The position numbers and the translations under genes were made by a program. A DNA stretch of 64,000 bases, from positions 1-64,000 of the forward strand of contig CABSLQ010000004.1 in the NCBI GenBank assembly GCA_902478605.1, written 5' to 3'. The notes under the pieces were generated by a model. That model searched no databases, was not told the origin of the DNA, and was given only the letters and a program-made list of their open reading frames with translations. The stretch comes from an uncultured Oscillospiraceae bacterium (lineage in GTDB: Bacteria > Bacillota > Clostridia > Oscillospirales > Acutalibacteraceae). Position 1 is the first letter of the stretch. Each line of letters opens with the position of its first letter. Below, piece after piece: positions 37,731 to 45,142 of this stretch.

Positions 37731-37844
37731 GTTTTCCTTTCCGGCGGCGGACGTTTTTTGACGGCGGTACCGTATATTTTGCGCGGAACAGGATACAATT
37801 TTTCAGGGAAAATTTTTTCTTGAAAAGTTTTCTCGCATTGCCTC

Positions 37845-37872
37845 TTGACAAATCGCAGAAATCCGGTATAAT
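37845..37872 (+). promoter_or_regulatory. Consensus promoter of the tRNA-Gln gene
   Basis: TTGACA (37845-37850), a 16-base spacer and TATAAT (37867-37872) match the consensus exactly at both hexamers. It lies 20 bases before the mature tRNA 5' end. Confidence 0.88.
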
Positions 37873-37892
37873 AATAACGCTCTTTCAAATGT

Positions 37893-37966
37893 TGCGGAAT
37901 TGTGTAATGGTAGCACGGCAGTCTCTGACTCTGCTTGTCTGGGTTCAAATCCTAGTTCCGCAGCCA
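37893..37966 (+). tRNA. tRNA-Gln (anticodon CTG)
   Basis: The 74-base sequence folds into a cloverleaf: acceptor TGCGGAA/TTCCGCA, D-arm GTGT/GCAC, anticodon loop CTCTGAC with anticodon CTG (reads CAG), T-arm CTGGG/CCTAG with loop TTCAAAT, discriminator G and encoded CCA. The anticodon stem has a T-T mismatch at 31-39. A consensus promoter and an intrinsic terminator flank it, so it is a single-gene unit. Confidence 0.93.
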
Positions 37967-37968
37967 TG

Positions 37969-38002
37969 TCGCCGCGAATCGTATGATTCGCGGCGATTTT
38001 TT
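37969..38002 (+). terminator. Terminator of the tRNA-Gln gene
   Basis: Arms 37969-37980 and 37985-37996 are a perfect 12-bp stem with a GTAT loop, followed by six T residues. Confidence 0.9.
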
Positions 38003-38094
38003 ATACCGGAAGCCCGGCGGGCGATGCGCACAACCCTCTCCTGCTGCATAAGATGGCCTGTAGATCTGTGTAAACAAAAGGAGAGGGTACGTCG

Positions 38095-39051
38095 ATGGTT
38101 CGCACATACAGCCTGAAAGCGGATGGGGCCACCCGCTTATCCGCGCATTTCCGGGTGCGGGAGTTCGCCGAAGCGGGCACCGACCGGGTTTTGATAGACG
38201 ACGAGCTGGTGGAGCGGCTCGAAAAGCTGCACAGCCATTTGCGGTGTTCCAAGATCCGAATCACCAGCGGCTTCCGCACCGACAGCACCACCAGCCAGCA
38301 CGCCAAGGGAAAAGCGGCGGATATCAACTGCTGGCATATGGTGGATGGCCGGGAGGAGCGGTATCAGGGCCGGGAGATTTTGCTTGCGGCGGAAGATGTG
38401 GGCTTCCGCGGGATTGGATGGATTGCGGGCAGCGCCGCAAGCCGCGCGGGCGTGCACGCGGATACACGCGAAAAAGCGTATTTTTTTGATGAGGCCGACG
38501 GCAACCGCAGCATCGGAAACAGCTGGTATACCTATTTCGGCCTTCCTGTTCCCGGCGAGCCGGAGCCCTCACCCGTGGGGAATCCTTATCCGGAGCCTGC
38601 CGCGCTGCTCAAAGAGGGTAGCCGCGGCTCCGCCGTCAAATGGGTGCAGTGGCAGCTGGCCAATGTGGCGGCTTTCACCGACGTGGAGGTGGATGGAATC
38701 TTTGGCGGTAAAACCGACGCGGGCGTGCGGGCCGTGCAGAAGGCGGCGGGCCTTGAGGCCGACGGTATTGTCGGGCCCGATACCATCGCCGCGCTGAAAA
38801 GCCCCGGCGCCGGCGGCGTGCCGGCGGGCAACCCGTATGCCGAACCGACCGGGCTGCTGCGTTCCGGCAGCCAGGGCGAAGGCGTGAAATGGGTGCAGTG
38901 GCACCTTAACCGGCTGGGCCATAACGTGGGAACGGTGGACGGCATCTGCGGGGCCAAAACGGATGCAGGCGTGCGGGCCGTGCAGAAGGCGGCCGGCCTC
39001 AAGGTGGACGGCATTGTCGGTCCGGATACCCGTACAGCACTGAAAAAATAA
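38095..39051 (+). CDS. Peptidase M15-like endolysin with two peptidoglycan-binding repeats
   Basis: A 318-residue protein. The N-terminal part (residues 15-145) is an M15A-type D-Ala-D-Ala carboxypeptidase-like domain with ITSGFRTD and the zinc motif SQHAKGKAADI, plus GVHADTR (His). Two PG_binding_1 repeats follow (about 165-235 and 250-318), each with AVKWVQWQL or GVKWVQWHL and VDGI.G.KTDAGVRAVQKAAGL; their DNA is nearly identical over much of the repeat. No signal peptide is present, as in phage endolysins, so export may need a holin or sporulation-linked route. AAAGGAGAGGG precedes the ATG. No other phage gene is nearby. Confidence 0.88.
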   Translation: MVRTYSLKADGATRLSAHFRVREFAEAGTDRVLIDDELVERLEKLHSHLRCSKIRITSGFRTDSTTSQHAKGKAADINCWHMVDGREERYQGREILLAAEDVGFRGIGWIAGSAASRAGVHADTREKAYFFDEADGNRSIGNSWYTYFGLPVPGEPEPSPVGNPYPEPAALLKEGSRGSAVKWVQWQLANVAAFTDVEVDGIFGGKTDAGVRAVQKAAGLEADGIVGPDTIAALKSPGAGGVPAGNPYAEPTGLLRSGSQGEGVKWVQWHLNRLGHNVGTVDGICGAKTDAGVRAVQKAAGLKVDGIVGPDTRTALKK

Positions 39052-39055
39052 AACG

Positions 39056-39087
39056 CGGCGCTCCCGCCCTCTGCGGTGGGAGCGCCG
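39056..39087 (+). terminator. Hairpin after the M15 gene
   Basis: Arms 39056-39068 and 39075-39087 pair over 13 bp with one G-U and a 6-base loop. No T run follows, so termination may be incomplete. Confidence 0.5.
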
Positions 39088-39154
39088 TTCGGATCGGAGA
39101 GAAAAACCACCGGCTTTTGGGAATTGACTTTACGCGGGAAGGAAACCATTTCCA

Positions 39155-39184
39155 TTGCATTTCAGCACGGTGCAGGCCTATAAT
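39155..39184 (+). promoter_or_regulatory. Promoter of dinB
   Basis: TTGCAT (39155-39160) and TATAAT (39179-39184) with an 18-base spacer. The LexA-type operator begins 3 bases after the -10 element, where it would block open-complex formation. Confidence 0.72.
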
Positions 39185-39186
39185 AA

Positions 39187-39198
39187 GAACAAACGTTC
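39187..39198. promoter_or_regulatory. LexA/DinR SOS operator
   Basis: GAAC-AAAC-GTTC matches the Gram-positive SOS box GAAC-N4-GTTC perfectly. It sits between the -10 element and the start codon of the Y-family polymerase gene, a typical SOS target. Confidence 0.88.
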
Positions 39199-39216
39199 TT
39201 TTTGGAGGGGATCCCG

Positions 39217-40452
39217 TTGCGGACCATCCTGCACTGCGATATGAATAATTTCTATGCTTCGGTCGAATGCCTGTACCATCCGGAGCTGCGCGGCCGGCCG
39301 GTGGCCGTGTGCGGGGATCCGGCCCTGCGGCACGGCATTGTCCTGGCCAAAAACCAGCTGGCCAAGGCGGCCGGGGTGCAGACCGGCGATGTCATCTGGG
39401 AGGCGGAGCAAAAATGCCACGGCCTTGTTATCGTACCGGCGCATTTTGAGCAGTATCTGCGGTTTTCCCGCCTGGCGCGGGAGATCTATGCCGATTATAC
39501 CGATCAGGTGGAAAGCTTCGGGCTGGACGAGTGCTGGCTCGACGTGACGGGCAGCCGGGGCCTGTACGGCGACGGGCGCCGGGTGGCGGACGAGCTGCGT
39601 GCCCGCATTCGGGCCGAGCTGGGCATCACCGCGTCGGTAGGCGTTTCCTATAACAAGGTGTTTGCCAAGCTTGGCAGCGATCTGCGCAAGCCGGATGCCA
39701 CCACCGTCATTGAACAGGCGCGTTACCGTGAGCAGGTATGGCCTTTGCCCGTGGAGGCGCTTCTGAACGTGGGCCGTGCGACGGCGGCCCGCCTGCACCG
39801 GGCGTGCATCCGGACCATCGGGGAGCTGGCGATGGCCCATCCGCCGCACATTCGGCATTTGCTCGGGCGGAACGGCGCGGTGCTGCAGGCGTTTGCCAAC
39901 GGCCTGGACACGTCGCCCGTTTCGCCCATCGACGCCATGCCGCTTGTCAAATCGATCGGCAACAGCACAACGGCGCCGCGCGATCTGACCACCGATACCG
40001 AGGTGCGGGTGACGCTGTATGCGCTGGCGGAAAGCGTGGCCGCCCGTCTGCGCGAGCAGGGATGCCGCGCCTGCGGACTCACGCTGCATATACGGGACAA
40101 CGAGCTGGTCAGCCGCCAGAGGCAGTGCCGCCTGCCCTACCCGACCTTTGCTTCGGATGATTTGGCACAGGCGGCGTTCGCGCTGTTTGCCCGCCATTGC
40201 CCGCCGCCCCTTGCGGTGCGCAGTCTCGGAATACAGGCACGCGACCTGGTGGATGCCGGGGTACAGCAGACCTCCTTTTCCCCCGTGGTCCTGCGTTCGC
40301 AGAGGAAGGAAGCGCTCGACGGCGTGGTGGACAGCCTGCGGCGGCGGTTCGGCTGTTTCGCCATCCAGCGGTGTGTGCAGCTGGAGGAACCGGCCCTGAC
40401 GATCCATCCCAAGCAGAATCCCCCCATCCATCCGGTTTCCTTCAGGAGGTAA
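39217..40452 (+). CDS. dinB: DNA polymerase IV (Y-family translesion polymerase)
   Basis: A 411-residue error-prone polymerase acting on damaged templates. The palm motifs are HCDMNNFYASVE and FGLDECWLDVTG, which hold the Asp and Asp-Glu metal ligands. ITASVGVSYNKVFAKLGSDLRKP is the Y-family motif, followed by helix-hairpin-helix and little-finger regions. I place the start at TTG 39217 because GGAGGGG lies 6 bases upstream. The LexA box and promoter immediately upstream indicate SOS induction. A small protein of 81 residues starts 4 bases after its stop and is probably cotranscribed. Confidence 0.95.
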   Translation: MRTILHCDMNNFYASVECLYHPELRGRPVAVCGDPALRHGIVLAKNQLAKAAGVQTGDVIWEAEQKCHGLVIVPAHFEQYLRFSRLAREIYADYTDQVESFGLDECWLDVTGSRGLYGDGRRVADELRARIRAELGITASVGVSYNKVFAKLGSDLRKPDATTVIEQARYREQVWPLPVEALLNVGRATAARLHRACIRTIGELAMAHPPHIRHLLGRNGAVLQAFANGLDTSPVSPIDAMPLVKSIGNSTTAPRDLTTDTEVRVTLYALAESVAARLREQGCRACGLTLHIRDNELVSRQRQCRLPYPTFASDDLAQAAFALFARHCPPPLAVRSLGIQARDLVDAGVQQTSFSPVVLRSQRKEALDGVVDSLRRRFGCFAIQRCVQLEEPALTIHPKQNPPIHPVSFRR

Positions 40453-40456
40453 AGCC

Positions 40457-40702
40457 ATGAAAAAATTTGTGGCCGTGACGGTGCATTATACCACCCGGGG
40501 AGAGATGACGCCCGTCGTCCTCTGGTGGGACGACGGGCGCCGGTTTATCATCGATCGGGTGCTGGACATGCGCCGCGCCGCCTCGCTGAAGGCGGGCGGG
40601 ACGGGGCTTCGCTTCACCTGCCGGATATTGGGGCAGGAACGGTATCTGTACCTGGACGATGGCCGCTGGTTCGTGGAGATGCCCGAAAACGGGACGGCGT
40701 AG
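40457..40702 (+). CDS. Small protein cotranscribed with dinB
   Basis: An 81-residue protein with no catalytic motif. It reads as alternating beta strands with a WWDDGRRFIIDRVLD segment and FTCRILGQERYLYLDDGRWFVE. This outline resembles small proteins such as DUF6504 that accompany translesion polymerase genes in other bacteria, but the similarity is weak and recalled only. It begins 4 bases after the dinB stop with AGGAGG at the end of dinB, so it is under the same SOS control. Function unknown. Confidence 0.75.
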   Translation: MKKFVAVTVHYTTRGEMTPVVLWWDDGRRFIIDRVLDMRRAASLKAGGTGLRFTCRILGQERYLYLDDGRWFVEMPENGTA

Positions 40703-40709
40703 GCGGGCT

Positions 40710-42062
40710 TTAGCTGTTGGCGAGTTCCACGATCCGGGCCCAGGTGAGAGCGCCGGCGGCGCCGTTGTCCTCCAGGCCGGCCTGCCGCTGGACGGCCCGC
40801 ACGGCCTGCTCGGTGGCGTCGTCAAAGGTACCGGTGACCGACACGGGAGGAACAAAATCGTGTTTCTGCGCGGCGAGGCTTAAAAAGTGCTGGAGATCCT
40901 CCACGTCGTCCCCCGTCATGCCGAGGGTCAGCACACGGCCGGGGAAGATTTCGCGGCTGATGGAAGCCTGTTCCGGCGGGACGGCGGCGATGGTGTCGGC
41001 ATAGGCCGCCACAAGGCGGTTCCAGGTTTCCCGGTTGACCACGCCGGTGGGCTCGAGATCATATGCCCGCTGGAAAGCCATCACCGCGTCCCGGGTATCC
41101 TGGTCAAAAATGCCGTCCACGCGGGGAACGGGAAGCTGCGGATCAAAATAGGCGACGACGGCCAGAATATACTGGACGGTGCGCACATCGAGACCGGTAT
41201 CCCCCTCCTGCAGCTGGCGGGGGAATTCCCGCTGCACCTCCTCGGGCGTGAGGCCCTCGGAATACAGCTCGTTGAGGCTTTTGATGCCGTTGTAAATGGA
41301 TTTGACCTTGTACCAGGTGGCTTTGCCCACAATGCCGTCCACGGTCAGGTTGAAGATGCGCTGGAAGGCGCGCACCGCCTCCTCGGTTTCCACACCGAAA
41401 TACCCGTCAATTGCCGACAGGCGGGGAATGGCCGGATAATTGTCCGCAATGCGGTTCAGCTGCCGCTGGAGGATACGCACGTCCTCCCCCGCGCTGCCCA
41501 GGCGAAGGGGTACGCCGGGATAGGAGCGTTCGATCCCGGCGACGGGTGCGTCGAACACGATGTTGATGTCGTCGCCGTAGTACCGCTGCAAAATTTCATA
41601 GGGAACAAGCCCCTGTTCCGCCAGGTCCACCGTGCCCCACTGGGACAGCCCGTCGCAGGTGGAGGTGGTGCCGCTGCAATATTGGGTAAAAAAGGGCTGC
41701 ACATTGCCCTGCCGCACCACATAATCGTTGAAAATATCGTCCACAATGCGGGAGATGTTATCAAAGATATCCCGGTTTTTGATGAACTTCTGATCGTACT
41801 GGGTGGAATTGGTGATATCGAAATCGTAGCCGCGGCTGGGATAATATTCGGTGTAAATCCGGTTAAGCGCAAAGGAAATCTGAGCGAGGATATTCGCCCG
41901 GATGGCGGCCTCGGGCCAGGTGGGATAAATCTCGCTGGACGCGACGTTTTTTATGTAGTCAGCAAAAGAAACCCGAATGTTTTCGGCGGGAGAGTCGGGC
42001 GGGCCGAGGTGAACGGTGATGTATTCCGGGATAACCGGCAGGTCGTAAAGCGGCGTTTCCAT
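40710..42062 (-). CDS. SpoIID-like domain protein with three peptidoglycan-binding repeats
   Basis: A 450-residue protein with no signal peptide. The N-terminal half has YIKNVASSEIYPTWPEAAIRANILAQISFALNRI and DITNSTQYDQKF, matching the SpoIID/LytB fold, which promotes peptidoglycan hydrolysis during engulfment. Three PG_binding_1 repeats follow, at about residues 185-255, 280-355 and 375-450, with L..G..G.DVR.LQ and AV.AFQ motifs. Such proteins occur in sporulating Clostridia and may act on the spore cortex. AAAGGAGG lies 10 bases before the ATG. It is downstream of the 42084 gene. Confidence 0.82.
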   Translation of the reverse strand: METPLYDLPVIPEYITVHLGPPDSPAENIRVSFADYIKNVASSEIYPTWPEAAIRANILAQISFALNRIYTEYYPSRGYDFDITNSTQYDQKFIKNRDIFDNISRIVDDIFNDYVVRQGNVQPFFTQYCSGTTSTCDGLSQWGTVDLAEQGLVPYEILQRYYGDDINIVFDAPVAGIERSYPGVPLRLGSAGEDVRILQRQLNRIADNYPAIPRLSAIDGYFGVETEEAVRAFQRIFNLTVDGIVGKATWYKVKSIYNGIKSLNELYSEGLTPEEVQREFPRQLQEGDTGLDVRTVQYILAVVAYFDPQLPVPRVDGIFDQDTRDAVMAFQRAYDLEPTGVVNRETWNRLVAAYADTIAAVPPEQASISREIFPGRVLTLGMTGDDVEDLQHFLSLAAQKHDFVPPVSVTGTFDDATEQAVRAVQRQAGLEDNGAAGALTWARIVELANS

Positions 42063-42083
42063 ATACAGGCAACCTCCTTTGGA

Positions 42084-42641
42084 TCAGGACGGACTGTTGT
42101 CCGGCAGGAAGCGAACGGGCTGGATCGATTTGATGCCGGGGAAAACGGGCGCCTCCAGATAAATCTCGGTGCGGTACCCGGGATGGGATACCCGGATATC
42201 GTAGGTGGCATACGGGGGCGTACCGGTCGGCGATTCGGAGAGCGCCGGATCGGGTGCGGGCAGTTGAATACCGTCCAGAACGCCGCTTTCGTCGGTTTTG
42301 CCCTCGAAAAAGACATGCCGGCCGTCGGTGAACTGGCGGCTGATCACCACGTCGGCGTCGGCCACCGGCCTGGCCTGCCGCCCGGCATAGGCCTGTATGC
42401 GCATCTCGCCGCTTTGGCGGTTGTGCTGCAAAAACTGCTCATAGGTTTCGGACGGCTCCTCCACCGGCTGCAGCGGATCCTGGCCCTCCCCCGCCTCGGG
42501 CGGGTTGATCTCTACCTCATCCAAAAGATCGGGCTGCGGCGCGTCTGGCGTCTGTTCGAGCGGGAAGCGGCTGCGCCGGGCGGCCTCCATCAGCTGCGCA
42601 GCATAACGCTCAACGGCGGCCTGAAATGCCTGCTTATCCAT
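42084..42641 (-). CDS. Protein with carboxypeptidase-regulatory-like beta domain
   Basis: A 185-residue protein with an acidic, proline-rich N-terminal half and a C-terminal beta-sandwich around MRIQAYAGRQARPVADADVVI to ATYDIRVSHPGYRTE, the outline of a transthyretin-like regulatory domain. No signal peptide. It starts at ATG 42641 with GGAGG upstream and is followed by the SpoIID-like gene after 21 bases, so the pair may be spore surface or cortex components. I do not recognise a precise family. Confidence 0.65.
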   Translation of the reverse strand: MDKQAFQAAVERYAAQLMEAARRSRFPLEQTPDAPQPDLLDEVEINPPEAGEGQDPLQPVEEPSETYEQFLQHNRQSGEMRIQAYAGRQARPVADADVVISRQFTDGRHVFFEGKTDESGVLDGIQLPAPDPALSESPTGTPPYATYDIRVSHPGYRTEIYLEAPVFPGIKSIQPVRFLPDNSPS

Positions 42642-42735
42642 CAAAATGCCTCCAATCCAAGATACCTCCCGCCCTGCTTTTTATAGCGGGAGCAGTACCT
42701 TACCAGTATAGAGGCGGACAGGCGGAGAGGTGACA

Positions 42736-42774
42736 AAAAGCCGCAGCAAAACCAACCGTTTTGCTGCGGCTTTT
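42736..42774 (-). terminator. 17-bp perfect terminator hairpin
   Basis: Arms 42736-42752 and 42758-42774 pair perfectly and the minus-strand transcript runs into a T tract. It ends the operon beginning with the phosphodiester glycosidase gene. Confidence 0.88.
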
Positions 42775-42810
42775 GGAAATGTGCAGGGAAAACCGGACGT
42801 TTTATGCCAT

Positions 42811-43629
42811 TTATTTGCGCTTGGGCCCCCGGCGGAGATATTGGGACGAGTGGGTGTAGGACAGCACCCGGCCGCGGATGGCGAACAGGCCGGCAATGTT
42901 GGCCAGCAGGCCGAACCCCATCGACGGCAGGGACGCCAGCAGCACGGCGGGCTGAAAGCTCGCAGCGAGCGCCGCGCCGAAGGAGATCTCTTCCGAAGCC
43001 TGCATGAAATATATGACGTTTTCCACCGCCCCGGGAAGCACCATCACCGCCAGGGAGAAAATCACGATCCATGTCACCGCAAAGGAGGTGCTGTGCGCCC
43101 CACGGAAATAGCAGTACCCGTAAAAGGAAGCCACGCTGATGAATGCGCCCAGGAACCAGAAGGAGATGTGCAGCAGACTGGAAGCCAGCGCCCACGGGAT
43201 AATGCCCACGACGGCGCCGAGCAGCGCGCCCAGTATGCCGGTCACATAGGTCCAGGCCGGATCGCCGTCCTTTTCAAACTTGTCGTCATAAGCGACGCCG
43301 ATGAGCCGCGTGGCTTCCGTCGCGGCCGTGCGGATAAAGGCGAGCAGCGTATCGGCAGAGAATCCCCTGATGCCCGGCAGGCTTACCCGCACGCCGAAAT
43401 TGTGATGCTCCACGGAAGCGCCGGAAAATGCCCCGTCTGCCGCCGCTATGCGGGTTTGCAGTTTCAGAAGATGATTGGCGGGGATATTGACCGACATCTC
43501 CAGCGTCTCCTCCTGCGTACGCAGCAGGAACGCAATGCCGGCTTCCACCCCGCTTATTGTGCCGGCCTGCGCATCGGCGCGGTATCCCTGCGCCTCGCAG
43601 GCGGCAGACCAGCTGTCCGGTAATGCCAT
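42811..43629 (-). CDS. Unidentified membrane protein with soluble N-terminal half
   Basis: A 272-residue protein I do not recognise. Residues 1-115 are soluble, with a mix of beta and helix (VEAGIAFLLRTQEET, SVEHHNFGVRVSLPG). About five membrane helices follow from residue 127: TGILGALLGAVVGIIPWAL, ISFWFLGAFISVASFYGY, SFAVTWIVIFSLAVMVLPG, AVLLASLPSMGFGLLANIAG. It ends with a basic tail. AAGGGGG precedes the ATG. It begins 13 bases after the NAGPA-domain gene and is probably cotranscribed with it, suggesting an envelope role. Confidence 0.6.
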   Translation of the reverse strand: MALPDSWSAACEAQGYRADAQAGTISGVEAGIAFLLRTQEETLEMSVNIPANHLLKLQTRIAAADGAFSGASVEHHNFGVRVSLPGIRGFSADTLLAFIRTAATEATRLIGVAYDDKFEKDGDPAWTYVTGILGALLGAVVGIIPWALASSLLHISFWFLGAFISVASFYGYCYFRGAHSTSFAVTWIVIFSLAVMVLPGAVENVIYFMQASEEISFGAALAASFQPAVLLASLPSMGFGLLANIAGLFAIRGRVLSYTHSSQYLRRGPKRK

Positions 43630-43642
43630 CGTATGTCCCCCT

Positions 43643-44887
43643 TTATTTTACGATCCACGCATTGGGCAGATACCGCGCGCCGGCGGGACCGCAGGGCTTA
43701 TTGATCACCTTGCCGCCCAACGCCATCGTCGTGGAAGAGCCGCCGTCCAGATTGGCGGCGTTGACGGCGCCGAAATCCCACAGGATATCCAGAACCTGTT
43801 TCATATTCGCTCCTTCCATACCGATCTGCCGCCCGTCCACCGTCAGCAGCAGCACCGTGCCGTCCGCCGTCTGCCCGATGGCGGCGCGGGGGTCCTTGCC
43901 GCCGGCTGCGCCGAAGGTGGCGGCGCGCTCTCCGTTTAAAATGAGGAAGGGGCCGAACGCCACCGCGTCCCGGATGCGCTGCTCCACGATCTGCTCGTTG
44001 GTGAACTCACCCAGTATCAGCACGTTGTCCGCGTTGAAGCCGATGACCTTATGCGTTTCCTGATCGTCGGTGTACAGGATCTCGAAATCCTTGACACATA
44101 CCTGGGTCGGCACACCGCCCGAACCGTGTCCGCCGGGGTCGTCGAAGCCGCCCGCATTGATACCGGTAATGGCGCCAAGCCTCTCACACATATTATGCAG
44201 CTTTTCGCCCCGCTTCATGAAGTCTTTGGACAGGCCAAGCGACACCCGCGAGGGATCTTGCACCCGGATGAGCCGCGCCATATAGCCGTCACCCGGCAGC
44301 TGCAGAATATCCATACCCTCCTCACTGTAGATCACCGACGCCTCATATTTACCCGCTTCGGCGCGCGGGGCGATGGGGAACGCCGCGGAATAGGTTTTGT
44401 CCGGGTCGGGGGCAGCGGTCTTCCGGGTGGTTGTGGTGGCCTTGGTTGTGGTCGTGGCCTTGGTTGTGGTCGTGGCGGCAGTCGTCTGAGAGCCGGTACT
44501 TTCCGTAGAGGCGGTGGAAGCGGACGTGGAAGCAGCCGACGACGTGGTGGTTCCCCCCATCTGGATCAGATCGGGATTGGTATTGCCTTCCGGTGCTTCC
44601 ACCCGGTTTTCCTCGAGTACGCGGGCGATGGTCTCATCCGAAAAAAAGGCGGTTGCCAGCCACGGGTTGGAGGTGTGCAGCGTCATAAGAATGTACTGCG
44701 TGCGGGCATCGGGAAAAAACGGCGTATAAAACACCACGAGAAATCCCGCCACCACCGCGGCCAGCAGTCCGCCGATTGCGATGAGAACGATACGCACCCG
44801 CCGGACCCATTTCTTTTGAAAAAAACCGCTTTTGGAATGCTTGGGCTTTGTATCCTGCTGCATAGTATCGGGTTTGGTTTCCTTCAT
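43643..44887 (-). CDS. Membrane-anchored phosphodiester glycosidase (NAGPA domain)
   Basis: A 414-residue type II membrane protein. A single transmembrane helix lies at about residues 32-54, then an extracellular linker rich in Ser and Thr (roughly 112-165, partly encoded by an 18-bp tandem repeat), and a C-terminal NAGPA domain. NAGPA motifs are GAITGINAGGFDD, VAFGPFLILNG and NAANLDGGSSTTMAL. In mammals this fold removes GlcNAc from phosphodiesters and in bacteria it is linked to wall or exopolysaccharide processing. A promoter stands upstream at 44917-44945. Confidence 0.88.
   Translation of the reverse strand: MKETKPDTMQQDTKPKHSKSGFFQKKWVRRVRIVLIAIGGLLAAVVAGFLVVFYTPFFPDARTQYILMTLHTSNPWLATAFFSDETIARVLEENRVEAPEGNTNPDLIQMGGTTTSSAASTSASTASTESTGSQTTAATTTTKATTTTKATTTTRKTAAPDPDKTYSAAFPIAPRAEAGKYEASVIYSEEGMDILQLPGDGYMARLIRVQDPSRVSLGLSKDFMKRGEKLHNMCERLGAITGINAGGFDDPGGHGSGGVPTQVCVKDFEILYTDDQETHKVIGFNADNVLILGEFTNEQIVEQRIRDAVAFGPFLILNGERAATFGAAGGKDPRAAIGQTADGTVLLLTVDGRQIGMEGANMKQVLDILWDFGAVNAANLDGGSSTTMALGGKVINKPCGPAGARYLPNAWIVK
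44436..44471. repeat. Two tandem copies of an 18-bp unit in a Thr-rich linker
   Basis: GTGGCCTTGGTTGTGGTC occurs twice in direct succession and encodes ATTTTK repeats in the NAGPA protein linker. Such units can change copy number by slippage without breaking the frame. Confidence 0.85.
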
Positions 44888-44916
44888 GATCGACTTCCCT
44901 CCCAGTGTATACCCCC

Positions 44917-44945
44917 ATCATACCAGAAAGAAGCGGTAAGCGCAA
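44917..44945 (-). promoter_or_regulatory. Promoter of the NAGPA gene
   Basis: On the minus strand TTGCGC and TATGAT are separated by 17 bases and lie about 30 bases before the start codon at 44887. Confidence 0.65.
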
Positions 44946-45142
44946 CTGCTTTCCCATTTGACTAAAAAGATAAAAAAACCGGCCAAAAAACTCCAGACAG
45001 AAGCCGGTGCGGCTGGTATGCTGAGAAAAAATGCCCCTGGCAGAAGGCGGCGTGCGGAGAGAGAATACGGACCAGGTACCGCCTGTGCTTGCCCGGGGAC
45101 GGTAACCCTTAATCCCCCAAAATTATCAAGGAGTGAGATCGT

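Noticed and set aside
40887..42686. Open frame of about 600 codons on the plus strand
   Set aside because: Antisense to the SpoIID-like and the 185-residue genes, both of which have ribosome sites and known domains.
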